Assembly: GCA_903824295.1 (NCBI GenBank)
Contig: CAIJWE010000048.1
Location: 1-64,000, forward strand
Length of the DNA stretch: 64,000 nt
Direction: 5' to 3'
Origin: an uncultured Chlorobiaceae bacterium
GTDB taxonomy: Bacteria; Bacteroidota; Chlorobiia; Chlorobiales; Chlorobiaceae
In this document: positions 20,736 through 31,741 of the stretch, piece after piece
How the letters are laid out: every line of letters starts with the position of its first letter
Position numbering within the stretch: position 1 is the first letter of the stretch
Notes under the pieces: model-generated
Seen by the model: the letters and a program-made list of their open reading frames with translations, nothing else
Told to the model about the DNA's origin: nothing
Databases searched by the model: none
Made by a program: the position numbers and the translations under genes

Positions 20736-22277
20736 ATGAAACGCTTGATTGCCGAACGCGAAAAAGCCCGCCTCGGAGGTGGACAAAAACGCATTGACGC
20801 TCAGCATAAAAAGGGCAAGTTTACTGCTCGCGAACGCATCAATTTGCTGCTTGACGAAGGTAGTTTTGAAGAGTATGACATGTTTGTCAGTCATCGAACA
20901 ACTGATTTTGGTCTTGAAAAGGAAAACTATCTTTCAGACGGAGTCATTACCGGTCATGGCACCATCGACGGGCGAACGGTCTACCTTTTTTCCCAGGATT
21001 TTACTGTTCTTGGCGGTTCACTCTCAGAAACCAACGCACTGAAAATCTGCAAGGTGATGGACCAGGCAATGAAAGTCGGAGCGCCTTTCATCGGAATCAA
21101 CGACAGCGGCGGGGCAAGAATCCAGGAAGGAGTAAGAAGTCTTTCGGGCTATGCGACTATTTTTCAGAGAAACGTCATGGCATCGGGAGTCATTCCCCAG
21201 ATATCGGCAATTTTCGGACCATGTGCGGGTGGCGCAGTCTACTCTCCTGCGCTTACTGATTTCGTGGTCATGGTCGAAAAAACCAGTCACATGTTTGTTA
21301 CCGGTCCAAAAGTTGTAAAGACCGTTACCGGAGAGAGCATCACCGACGAGGATCTGGGGGGCGCTTCGGTTCATGCAACAAAATCAGGAGTCACCCATTT
21401 TGTCGGCGCAGATGAAACCGAAGGAATTCTGCTGATTAAAAAGCTGCTCAGTTACCTTCCTCAGAACAATCTTGAGGAACCACCTCTTGTCGTTTGCAAT
21501 GATCCTGCTGATCGGCTTGATGACAAGCTGAACTCCATCATACCGGAAAAGCCATCCATTCCTTACGACATCAAGGATGTTATCCACTCGATTGCCGATA
21601 ACGGAGAGTTTCTTGAAATACAGCGGCAATATGCAAGAAATATTGTGGTCGGCTTTGTCACCTTCAATGGCATCTCTACCGGTATCGTCGCCAACCAGCC
21701 AAACTACCTTGCCGGGTGTCTTGACATTAACGCATCTCGTAAAGCGGCAAGATTTGTCCGATTCTGCGATGCCTTCAACATTCCCATAGTCACGCTTGTC
21801 GACGTTCCAGGGTTTCTTCCCGGCAGTGCACAAGAGTTTGACGGCATAATCGCCAATGGTGCAAAACTGATTTTTGCCTATGCTGAAGCCACAGTGCCGA
21901 AAATCACCATCATCTTGCGAAAAGCCTATGGTGGAGCATACATCGTCATGAGCTCCAAGCAACTGCGGGGAGATGTCAACTATGCATGGCCAACGGCTGA
22001 AATTGCTGTCATGGGGCCAATAGGCGCTATAGAGGTGCTCTATAACCGCTCATTGAATGCGATTGAAAACGTCGAGGAGCGGGCAAAATTTGTTGCTGAC
22101 AATGCGGCGGAGTATCGGGAAAAATTTTCCAATCCTTATGAAGCGGCAAAATACGGTTATATTGACGATATCATTGAACCTCGAAATACCCGTTTCAGGA
22201 TCATTCGGGCACTTCAGACGCTCTTGACCAAAAAAGATAACAATCCTCCAAAAAAGCACTCTACGCTGCCACTTTAA
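20736..22277 (+). CDS. Acyl-CoA carboxylase/decarboxylase carboxyltransferase subunit (MmdA/PccB-like)
   Basis: [57 protein letters not shown]. Confidence 0.93.
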   Translation: MKRLIAEREKARLGGGQKRIDAQHKKGKFTARERINLLLDEGSFEEYDMFVSHRTTDFGLEKENYLSDGVITGHGTIDGRTVYLFSQDFTVLGGSLSETNALKICKVMDQAMKVGAPFIGINDSGGARIQEGVRSLSGYATIFQRNVMASGVIPQISAIFGPCAGGAVYSPALTDFVVMVEKTSHMFVTGPKVVKTVTGESITDEDLGGASVHATKSGVTHFVGADETEGILLIKKLLSYLPQNNLEEPPLVVCNDPADRLDDKLNSIIPEKPSIPYDIKDVIHSIADNGEFLEIQRQYARNIVVGFVTFNGISTGIVANQPNYLAGCLDINASRKAARFVRFCDAFNIPIVTLVDVPGFLPGSAQEFDGIIANGAKLIFAYAEATVPKITIILRKAYGGAYIVMSSKQLRGDVNYAWPTAEIAVMGPIGAIEVLYNRSLNAIENVEERAKFVADNAAEYREKFSNPYEAAKYGYIDDIIEPRNTRFRIIRALQTLLTKKDNNPPKKHSTLPL

Positions 22278-22290
22278 CCGATTCAAGTCA

Positions 22291-22674
22291 ATGACCGCAA
22301 TCATTCAAATAGTCCCGGTTGATTTTCTGGCAAGTATGAAAGGGAATCTGGCTCTTGCCGTTGCAGGTTTCTGCATGCTTTTTTTTGCCCTTTTGCTGCT
22401 CTCTCTTGTGTTCACCATTCTGCCGAAGCTGTACAACTGGAAGCCCGGCAAAATTATCCAGCAAGAGGGTGACGCAGAAAAAAACGCTCGTTCCGGCAAC
22501 ACCATGCTGCCGGGAGAGGTAAGTGCCGCAATCGCTATGGCCATTTCAATATACTTCGATGAGCTGCACGATCAGGAAACCGCGATTCTCACGATTAAGA
22601 AAGTAGGAAAAACCTATTCTCCCTGGAATTCAAAGATCTACAATGTCATTAATTTTAACCGTTTTCAACGATGA
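22291..22674 (+). CDS. OadG-family (gamma) subunit
   Basis: Single N-terminal TM, EVSAAIAMAISIYFDELHDQE; position in decarboxylase cluster. Confidence 0.75.
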   Translation: MTAIIQIVPVDFLASMKGNLALAVAGFCMLFFALLLLSLVFTILPKLYNWKPGKIIQQEGDAEKNARSGNTMLPGEVSAAIAMAISIYFDELHDQETAILTIKKVGKTYSPWNSKIYNVINFNRFQR

Positions 22675-23087
22675 GGCAATATAAATTCACGATAGGCGGC
22701 AACAAGTACAACGTTGAAATCAAATCCCTTGAAGAAAACATTGCTGAAATTGAGGTAAACGGTACGTCGTACCATGTTGAACTTGGCAAGGAGTTCAAAA
22801 CACCGCAAACACCCAAACTTGTTCGTTATACCCCTCCAGCGCCGCCAAAAGCGCCAGCGCTGAATATTCCTGGCCTGAGCATGATCAAGGCACCTCTTCC
22901 CGGGACGATCATTGCCATTTCAGTTACGCCAGGCATGCAGATAAAACTGGAACAGCCGGTACTTGTGCTCGAAGCCATGAAAATGGAAAACAATGTATTT
23001 GCGGACAAACCGGGCATTGTTAAAACCATCAGGGTTGCTGTGGGCGACACCGTCATGCAGGGAGATATCCTTATTGAAATTGAATAA
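22671..23087 (+). CDS. Biotin/lipoyl carrier protein
   Basis: Biotinylation motif VLEAMKMENNV. Confidence 0.95.
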   Translation: MRQYKFTIGGNKYNVEIKSLEENIAEIEVNGTSYHVELGKEFKTPQTPKLVRYTPPAPPKAPALNIPGLSMIKAPLPGTIIAISVTPGMQIKLEQPVLVLEAMKMENNVFADKPGIVKTIRVAVGDTVMQGDILIEIE

Positions 23088-23094
23088 TATCATA

Positions 23095-24228
23095 ATGGAC
23101 TCAATTACACGGTTTTTAGACTATTCCGGTTTTGCCAATGCTACACCGGGGCACCTCTTTATGATCCTTGTCGGACTGCTCTTCATCTACGCGGCTGTTC
23201 GGTATGAGTATCAACCTCTCATTCTGGTGCCGATTGGCTTCGGTATCCTGATCGGCAACATTCCGTTTATGGAGCATTCAGGACTGCGGCTTGGCATCTA
23301 CGAAGAGGGTGGTGTCATGAATTTTCTCTTCACGGGTATGCTCAAGGGTATTTTTCCGCCGTTGATTTTTCTCGGAATTGGTGCCATGACCGATTTTTCA
23401 ACACTGATTTCAAATCCGAAGCTTATGCTGATCGGTGTTGCGGCGCAACTCGGTGTTTTTTTGACCTATTTTGGTGCACTTACCCTTGGCTTTACCAATC
23501 CTGAATCGGCCTCAATCGGTATCATCGGTGTGGCCAACGGCCCGATTGCAATTTTTCTTGCCTCAAAGCTTGCTCCGCATATCATGGGATCCGTCGCCAT
23601 TACCGCCTACTGTTACATGGCTCTTGTACCAGCCTTTCAGCCAGTGATCATGCGCCTGTTGACGACAAAAAAAGAGCGCCTGATCCGAATGAAACTTCCC
23701 CGTGCTGTCAGTAAAAAAGAGAAGGTGCTCTTTCCTGTTCTCGCTTTTCTTCTGACAGGCTTTATTGTACCCGCCTCCCTGCCGCTTCTCGGTATGCTCT
23801 TTTTTGGCAATCTGCTCAAGGAGTCGATGGTAACGAAACGTCTTGCCGATACCGCCAGAAACACCATAACCGACATTGTCACCATTATTCTTGGCGTCAC
23901 CGTTGGTGCATCAACCCAGGCAACAGTCTTTCTGTCTGAAGGGTCAATGCTTATTTTCATACTTGGTGCGATCTCTTTTGTCATTGCAACGGCTGGCGGA
24001 ATTCTGTTCGCAAAAATCATGAACATTTTTCTTTCGAAAGAAAATAAGGTGAATCCGTTGATCGGGGCAGCCACGCTTGCGGCGATCCCTGACAGCGCGA
24101 ACGCGGTGCAGTTTGAAGGACTGAAAGCCGATCCTAACAATTATCTGCTCGTGCACGCCATGGCTCCTAATGTGGCAGGCGTCATCGCTTCAGCCATTAC
24201 CGCAGCTATCTTGATGAGTTTTATGTAA
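23095..24228 (+). CDS. Sodium-translocating decarboxylase beta subunit (OadB/MmdB/GcdB)
   Basis: Multi-TM, IYEEGGVMNFLFTGMLKGIFPPLIFLGIGAMTDF, VHAMAPNVAGVIASAI. Confidence 0.95.
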   Translation: MDSITRFLDYSGFANATPGHLFMILVGLLFIYAAVRYEYQPLILVPIGFGILIGNIPFMEHSGLRLGIYEEGGVMNFLFTGMLKGIFPPLIFLGIGAMTDFSTLISNPKLMLIGVAAQLGVFLTYFGALTLGFTNPESASIGIIGVANGPIAIFLASKLAPHIMGSVAITAYCYMALVPAFQPVIMRLLTTKKERLIRMKLPRAVSKKEKVLFPVLAFLLTGFIVPASLPLLGMLFFGNLLKESMVTKRLADTARNTITDIVTIILGVTVGASTQATVFLSEGSMLIFILGAISFVIATAGGILFAKIMNIFLSKENKVNPLIGAATLAAIPDSANAVQFEGLKADPNNYLLVHAMAPNVAGVIASAITAAILMSFM

Positions 24229-24321
24229 CGCTCTTTTTTTTGTATCAGCAAAACCGAATATGACGGCATGCGGTAAAAGCTTCACGATGTTCATGGATTT
24301 TCGTATTTTGAGCCTTTTTAA

Positions 24322-25329
<1,008 letters not shown>

Positions 25330-25366
25330 ACCTCTTTCTAAAAGAACTACTTCACATTTCATTAAA

Positions 25367-25398
25367 GCCCGGCTGCAAGATTCAAAACGCAGCCGGGC
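25367..25398 (+). terminator. Hairpin downstream of hemB
   Basis: GCCCGGCTGC ... GCAGCCGGGC perfect inverted repeat. Confidence 0.6.
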
Positions 25399-25417
25399 AT
25401 TGTCACTGTTAGAAAAA

Positions 25418-26611
25418 ATGATACGATACTTTACTGCGGGAGAGTCGCACGGACCGGCGCTTTCGGCCATAGTGGAAGGGATGCCAGCCGGAGTTCCCAT
25501 CACACTTGAAGAGATCAACCGCCAGTTATCCCGTCGGCAGCAGGGACATGGCCGGGGCGGACGCATGAAAATCGAGAGCGACAAGGCAGAGGTACTCTCC
25601 GGTATCCGGTTTGGTAAAACCATCGGCTCCCCCATTTCGCTCGTGATCAAAAACCGCGACTGGGCAAACTGGACAACCACTATGGCCCAGTTTGAGAAAC
25701 CGGGTGAAGAGTGCGCAAAAATAGCCATTCCAAGGCCTGGCCATGCTGATCTTGCAGGACGGATCAAATATGGCTTTGACGATATCCGCCCGGTCATTGA
25801 ACGCTCATCGGCACGGGAAACCGCCGCACGAGTGGCCGCCGGGACACTTGCAAGAGTGTTTCTCAAAGCGCTCGGCATTGAAATCGGCAGCTACATCTCG
25901 GCTATTGGATCAGCAGCAGAACCCTTTCGGGATCCACAACTTGATACACTTCTCCATGAAGGGGCAGAGGCAGTTGCACGCCAGGCAGACCTCTCGCCGG
26001 TACGTATGCTTGGGAAACAAACTGAAGCAGCAGCTCTTGCCGCTATAGATGCTGCGAGTGAACTGGGAGACACCCTTGGAGGAATTATTGAAATTTTTAT
26101 CACCGGAGTTCCCCCAGGATTCGGGAGCTATGTGCAGCACGACCGGCGTCTTGATGCGGCACTCGCAGCCGCAATTATCTCTGTCCAGGCCATCAAGGGA
26201 GTTGAGATCGGCACCGCCTTCGAAAATGCGGGAAAGCCGGGCTCTCAGGTGCACGACGAGTTTCACCTCTCTCAGGAAGAGGGGGTGACCAGAAAAACCA
26301 ATCGTGCAGGCGGTCTTGAGGGAAGCATGTCGAGCGGGCAGACCATCCACCTGCGGGCAGCCATGAAGCCAATCTCCTCGCTGGTCACTCCCCTGCAATC
26401 CTTTGATGTTGAAACCCTGCAGCCAACTCCTTCACGCTTTGAGCGGAGCGACACCTGCGCCGTTCCGGCTGCCGGTGTGGTTGCCGAAGCTGTTGTGGCC
26501 CCGGTCATCGCCAATGCACTGCTTGAAAAACTTGGCGGTGATCATTTGAATGAAATCCTCCAGCGCCTTGACCTTTACCGGGAGAGCATCCGCAACTCCT
26601 TTCGAGCTTGA
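25418..26611 (+). CDS. aroC: Chorismate synthase
   Basis: MIRYFTAGESHGPALSAIVEGMPAGVPI; RQQGHGRGGRMKIE. Confidence 0.97.
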   Translation: MIRYFTAGESHGPALSAIVEGMPAGVPITLEEINRQLSRRQQGHGRGGRMKIESDKAEVLSGIRFGKTIGSPISLVIKNRDWANWTTTMAQFEKPGEECAKIAIPRPGHADLAGRIKYGFDDIRPVIERSSARETAARVAAGTLARVFLKALGIEIGSYISAIGSAAEPFRDPQLDTLLHEGAEAVARQADLSPVRMLGKQTEAAALAAIDAASELGDTLGGIIEIFITGVPPGFGSYVQHDRRLDAALAAAIISVQAIKGVEIGTAFENAGKPGSQVHDEFHLSQEEGVTRKTNRAGGLEGSMSSGQTIHLRAAMKPISSLVTPLQSFDVETLQPTPSRFERSDTCAVPAAGVVAEAVVAPVIANALLEKLGGDHLNEILQRLDLYRESIRNSFRA

Positions 26612-26792
26612 ACCTCTGAACTTTTGTGTTGTCTCCTCTTTGCCGAAATAACGACCCACGGGCTTATCTCCAAAGAGGATGATGTTACACCGAGTTTACC
26701 TGCAATGCTTGGCTTGATCGCAAAAAAAGTGCCGCCAGGCAAATTCCGTAAAAGTTACGCACAAAAAAAACTCCGCGGCAAGATCGATTTCA

Positions 26793-26830
26793 AAAAAGCG
26801 CAAAAAAACTTCCTTTTTTTTGCGCTTTTT
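26793..26830. terminator. Long A/T-rich inverted repeat (bidirectional terminator-like)
   Basis: AAAAAGCGCAAAAAAA-CTTCC-TTTTTTTTGCGCTTTTT between aroC and the TpsA gene. Confidence 0.6.
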
Positions 26831-26893
26831 GAGATATTGCGTAATTAGCATATTGCTTTTATAGTAAAATCGCGCTAATTCAGAAAAAGTCCA

Positions 26894-29800
26894 ATGAACA
26901 CCCGTGGTCGCTGTACAGGGAGCGCTATCATGAATAGCTGGATTTTAACTGCTGTTGTGACGCTCTCGTTATTGACGGGATCTGACACATTTGCCTTACC
27001 CTCAGAGGGGGTGGTCACGGCAGGGAGTGCAACAATCAGCACACCCTTGGCCTCAGCGATGCTTGTCGAGCAGAAAAGCAACAGTGCCATTATCAACTGG
27101 AACTCCTTCGGTATTGGCCGAGGTGAAGCGGTCAACATTTCCCAGCCCGACACCCGTTCCATTTTGCTCAACCGGGTTACAGGGAGCGATCCTTCTGAAA
27201 TATTCGGTACACTTACGGCGAACGGACGAATCTTCCTGATCAATTCGAGCGGCATCCTTTTTGCGCCGGGCGCCAGCGTGAACGTTGGCGGGCTGGTGGC
27301 TTCAACTTTAGCAATCAGCGACAGCGACTTCCTCTCTGAAAAATACACCTTCTCCTGGAATGGCTCCGCCGCTTCAGTGGTCAACGATGGACTGGTGAGC
27401 GGAGAATTTATTGCGCTGCTCGGAGAGAGTGGTGTCGCAAACAGCGGAACACTTGTCACCACTGGAGGAACTACCGGAATGGCCGCCGGAGAGAAAATCA
27501 CCATCAATATTGACCCAGGCGGACTGGTGGCGCTCAAGGTTGACAAAGGCGTCTGGAACGCCCGAATAACGAACAATGGAGTAATTGAGGCTGATGGCGG
27601 CACCGTCATAATCACTGCTCCGGTAGCCGGGGAACTGCTTGCCTCAGTCGTCAATAACAGCGGCAAAGTGCGTGCCGCAAGCATTGCGGAACGCGACGGC
27701 ACTATTGTAATCGAAGGTGGCTCGATTATCAACAGCGGTTCATTCTCCGCTGCGGGCATCAACGCCAGAGGAAACAATCTTGTTGATGCCGGCAGATGGA
27801 GTGCGGAGGGCCGTGCCAACGGCGGCACCATACAAATGGATCTATCAGGCAGTATGGAGCAGACGGCTGCAAGCCGGATGGAGGCCAATGGAGTCGATGG
27901 AGGCCAGATCCACATCAATGCAGGAAAAGCTCTCTACCTCTCCGGAACACTCCGTGCAAACGGCATTTCCGGAAAGGGCGGCCTGATCACCGTCACGGCA
28001 CCGCAAACCCTTCTCGCCGGATCCCAAATACAGGCTGACGGGCAGAAAAACGGAGGTGCGATCTTCATCGGTGGCGGCTGGCAGGGAAAGGATGGCTCTC
28101 TCGACAACGCCGCCACCACCACCATGACAAAAAACAGCTTGCTGACAGCCAACGCTCTTGAGAACGGCAATGGCGGCATGGTTGTGCTCTGGTCGGATTT
28201 CACCACCGCTTTTGCCGGAACCATAGAGGCCAGAGGAGGCGACAAGAGCGGTCACGGCGGAAAGGTCGAGGTATCAAGCCATGAGAAGCTCACCTTCTCC
28301 GGTCAGGTCGTGACGAACGCGCCCCATGGCGAAAACGGCTTTCTGCTGCTTGATCCGCAAAACATCACTATTGATGCCAATACCACGATTCCCCTCTTCT
28401 CCCTCATTTCGCTGCCTGACCTAAATCCTGCGGCAGGTGACGAACATGGCTCGGGCAGCATTCTCGAACTGGGCAATGGCAATATTCTGGTTGCCAGCCC
28501 ACTGGATGACTTCGTTGCAACCGATGCTGGAGCAGTCAGGCTCTACAAGCCGGATGGCACCCTGCTTTCCATGCTCTGCGGTTCTACCGCAAATGACCAG
28601 GCAGGTGAAACCGTTACCACTCTGACAAGCAGAAACAGTGCCGTTACCTGGACAAGCAAATGGTCGAATGCTGGCCAAGCCAACGCAGGTGCGGTAACCT
28701 GGATCGACGGAACTGCAGGTATCAGCGGAATTGTCTCCGAAAGCAACAGTCTGGTGGGCTCTTCAACCGATGACGGTGAATCATCCCGTGTAATCCCTCT
28801 CACAAACAACAATTACGTGGTCAGCACACCGTACTGGGACAATAGTTCAGCCACCAATGCAGGGGCTGTAACCTGGGGGAATGGGCTTGGCGGCTCGGTC
28901 GGGATAATAAGCACCGCAAACAGCCTGACCGGATCAACAGCAGACGATCAGGTCGGCAACGTAACAGCACTTGCAAACGGCAATTACGTTGTTTCATCCT
29001 TATTATGGACCAAGGGAACTGTTGACCATGCCGGTGCGGTGACATGGGGAGACGGCTTTAAGGGAACCGTTGGTTCAGTCAGCGCTGCAAACAGTCTTAC
29101 CGGCACGAAAAGAGGCGATCAGGTCGGCAACGTCACCGCCCTTACAAACGGCAATTATGTGGTAAGCGCGAAAGGCTGGGACAATGGAAAATTTACCAAT
29201 GCAGGTATGGCGACCCTGGTAAATGGACTTACTGGAGCAGTCGGGACAGTCAACCCGACAAACAGTCTGGTTGGTTCCAAATCGAACGATTATGTTGGAG
29301 AAATGGTGACGGCCCTGGCCAACGGCAACTTTGTGGTAGTTTCAGCGGGCTGGGACAATGGAACGACTATTGATGCAGGTGCCGTAACATGGGGGGACGG
29401 GGTCAGTGGCGCAGTGGGGACAATAAGCACTGCCAACAGCCTGGTCGGTTCAGCAACCGATGACCTTGCTTCAGCCCATGTTACGGCACTGACCAATGGC
29501 CACTTTGTCGTTAGCTCCCCCGGGTGGGACAATGGCTCAGTCACCGACGCTGGTGCCATAACATGGGGAAGTGGAACCGGCGGTACTGTCGGAACGATAA
29601 GCGCTGCAAACAGCTTGGTCGGCTCAACAACAAAGGATGCTCTTGCCTCAACGGTAACCGCGCTGACGAATGGTAATTTCGTCGTCGCCTTACCAAATTG
29701 GGACAATGGACTGGTCGCAGAAGTTGGGGCTGTGACCTGGGGCAATGGTCTTGGCGGGAGTGTCGGGGCAATAAGCGACGTCAACAGTCTGGTCGGCTCT

Positions 29801-31678
29801 TCAATAAATGATGGCAATCACTTGACTGTCACACCCCTCACGAATGGCCACTACGTCGTGGGCGCACCATTCTGGGATAACGGTTCAGTCACCAATGCGG
29901 GAGCGGTTACCTGGGGAAATGGAGTCTCTGGCATTGCAGGGGTGATAAGCGCGGCCAACAGTCTGGTGGGGTCAACCATCAATGACTATGCCGGATCGAA
30001 AGATTCTGGAGATAATAAGGTAACCGCTTTGAAAAATGGCAATTACGTCGTTTCTTCAACAGAGTGGGATAAGGGATCGACAACCAATGCCGGAGCGGTA
30101 ACCTGGGGAGATGGCCTTGGCGGTACTGTCGGGGCAATAAGCGACGTCAACAGTCTGGTCGGCTCGAAAAAAGGCGATCATGTGGGAGCTGTGACCCCCC
30201 TTCCGGATGGTCGTTTCGTCGTGACCTCACCTTCATGGGACAGTGGCTCAATCACCAATGCGGGCGCAATAACTTTGCTGAGTGGACTTGGTAAAACAGC
30301 CGGAGAAATCAATTCAGCGAACAGCATGGTTGGCTCCAGCGATCAAGAGCAACTGGGTGTCGGCAGCATTACTCCGCTCATAGTGGGCGGTATGGATGGA
30401 AGTTTCATCCTCAGCTCATCCGATTGGTCAAACAAAACCGGAAAAGTTGCAATTTTTACACCAATCACTGCACAGGAATCGGTGCAGCAGGAGTACTCCT
30501 TTAATCCCGATAAGGACTACAGCTTTACTCCTGGACAGATAACCGCGCTGCTCAATACGGGTGAGCGTGTTATCCTGAAAGCGAATAACGATATCACCAT
30601 CAATTCTGCTATTCTTGCCAATAACCCTCTTGGCAATGGCGGCAGTCTTGAGTTGAATGCTGGAAGAAGCATTCTGATCAATGCCAATATTACGACAGAC
30701 AACAGCAACCTGACCATAATAGCCAATGACAGGCAGGCAAGCGGAGTCGTTGATGCCGGGCGCTTGGAGGGCAACGCGGAAATCACAATGGCCGAAAACA
30801 CAATTATCGATACGGGCTCGGGAAGCGTCACCATCGAACTTCGCGATGGGGCGGGCAACAACCACAGGGAGAGCGGTGAAGTCACCCTGCGCGCCATCAC
30901 TGCGGAGAGCATCAGTGCCGTGAACTTTGGCCCAACAGCCGGTTCCGGCATTACCCTTGCTTCGGGAACCCTCACTGCAAGCGCCTCAAGCGGCAGCAGC
31001 ATTGTTCTGGCTGGCCAGAATTTTACCAGTAGCACCGATGCAAAGCTATCCACCGCCGGAACCGCCCGATGGATCGTCTATTCAGCCAATCCTGACGCAA
31101 CCATCAAAGGAAATCTGACCGCCGACTTTCATCGCTACGGAGCAAGCTACAGCAACTACCCTCCTTCCGGCGTGAGCGAATCCGGCGACGGCTTTATCTT
31201 CACCGGTATTCCAGGCATGAACAATCCTACAGTGGCCTGGCTGGCTGATGCGCAAGGGATTTACCGGAACGTGCTTACCGGTGAAAGCATTGTTCACAAC
31301 TTTCATCGGGCAATCAGTGCTATCAGCAGAAGCAATACTATCCAGCAGAAATCAGTCCATATTGCCGGAAAAAAGTCAAAGAAAGGCGGCTTTATTGCTG
31401 TCAACACAATAGAGGTGCCTGAAGCTGCTGAGACCTTCTTTATTTTCCCACTCCCTGGCACGTTGTTCAGCCACAGCAATCCTGATGCGGTTATCTCCCT
31501 TGAAGTGGAGTCGGTCAATGGTGCATCAATACCCGACTGGATGGCGTTTGACCAGAATCAAAAAGTCATAAGCGGAAAAGCACCAAAAGAGGCAAAAGGT
31601 GTCTACCGGGTAGAACTTGTCGCCAAAGACCAGTTTGGTGACAAGGCTCGATCGGTCGTGCTGATAAAAATCGGATAA
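26894..31678 (+). CDS. Two-partner secretion exoprotein TpsA (FHA N-terminal domain, internal repeats, C-terminal Ig/cadherin-like domain)
   Basis: Haemagglutination-activity domain (NWNSFGIGRGEAVNISQPD...NRVTGSDPSEIFGTLTANGRIFLINSSGILFAPGASVNVGGLVAST); many repeats WDNGSVTNAGAVTWGNGxGGxVGxISAANSLVGS. Confidence 0.93.
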   Translation: MNTRGRCTGSAIMNSWILTAVVTLSLLTGSDTFALPSEGVVTAGSATISTPLASAMLVEQKSNSAIINWNSFGIGRGEAVNISQPDTRSILLNRVTGSDPSEIFGTLTANGRIFLINSSGILFAPGASVNVGGLVASTLAISDSDFLSEKYTFSWNGSAASVVNDGLVSGEFIALLGESGVANSGTLVTTGGTTGMAAGEKITINIDPGGLVALKVDKGVWNARITNNGVIEADGGTVIITAPVAGELLASVVNNSGKVRAASIAERDGTIVIEGGSIINSGSFSAAGINARGNNLVDAGRWSAEGRANGGTIQMDLSGSMEQTAASRMEANGVDGGQIHINAGKALYLSGTLRANGISGKGGLITVTAPQTLLAGSQIQADGQKNGGAIFIGGGWQGKDGSLDNAATTTMTKNSLLTANALENGNGGMVVLWSDFTTAFAGTIEARGGDKSGHGGKVEVSSHEKLTFSGQVVTNAPHGENGFLLLDPQNITIDANTTIPLFSLISLPDLNPAAGDEHGSGSILELGNGNILVASPLDDFVATDAGAVRLYKPDGTLLSMLCGSTANDQAGETVTTLTSRNSAVTWTSKWSNAGQANAGAVTWIDGTAGISGIVSESNSLVGSSTDDGESSRVIPLTNNNYVVSTPYWDNSSATNAGAVTWGNGLGGSVGIISTANSLTGSTADDQVGNVTALANGNYVVSSLLWTKGTVDHAGAVTWGDGFKGTVGSVSAANSLTGTKRGDQVGNVTALTNGNYVVSAKGWDNGKFTNAGMATLVNGLTGAVGTVNPTNSLVGSKSNDYVGEMVTALANGNFVVVSAGWDNGTTIDAGAVTWGDGVSGAVGTISTANSLVGSATDDLASAHVTALTNGHFVVSSPGWDNGSVTDAGAITWGSGTGGTVGTISAANSLVGSTTKDALASTVTALTNGNFVVALPNWDNGLVAEVGAVTWGNGLGGSVGAISDVNSLVGSSINDGNHLTVTPLTNGHYVVGAPFWDNGSVTNAGAVTWGNGVSGIAGVISAANSLVGSTINDYAGSKDSGDNKVTALKNGNYVVSSTEWDKGSTTNAGAVTWGDGLGGTVGAISDVNSLVGSKKGDHVGAVTPLPDGRFVVTSPSWDSGSITNAGAITLLSGLGKTAGEINSANSMVGSSDQEQLGVGSITPLIVGGMDGSFILSSSDWSNKTGKVAIFTPITAQESVQQEYSFNPDKDYSFTPGQITALLNTGERVILKANNDITINSAILANNPLGNGGSLELNAGRSILINANITTDNSNLTIIANDRQASGVVDAGRLEGNAEITMAENTIIDTGSGSVTIELRDGAGNNHRESGEVTLRAITAESISAVNFGPTAGSGITLASGTLTASASSGSSIVLAGQNFTSSTDAKLSTAGTARWIVYSANPDATIKGNLTADFHRYGASYSNYPPSGVSESGDGFIFTGIPGMNNPTVAWLADAQGIYRNVLTGESIVHNFHRAISAISRSNTIQQKSVHIAGKKSKKGGFIAVNTIEVPEAAETFFIFPLPGTLFSHSNPDAVISLEVESVNGASIPDWMAFDQNQKVISGKAPKEAKGVYRVELVAKDQFGDKARSVVLIKIG

Positions 31679-31741
31679 CGGCTTCTGTAAAAAAAAGTTC
31701 CAGTATTGGCCCTGATCCACTCTCACGTCTACATAAATTAT

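Noticed and set aside
26875-27918. 347-aa minus-strand ORF
   Set aside because: Antisense shadow of the strongly supported TpsA gene; biased composition and no domain recognised
28550-30300. Regularly spaced repeats that might suggest a CRISPR or satellite array
   Set aside because: The period is ~180-200 bp, sequences diverge, and all lie in frame within TpsA as protein repeats
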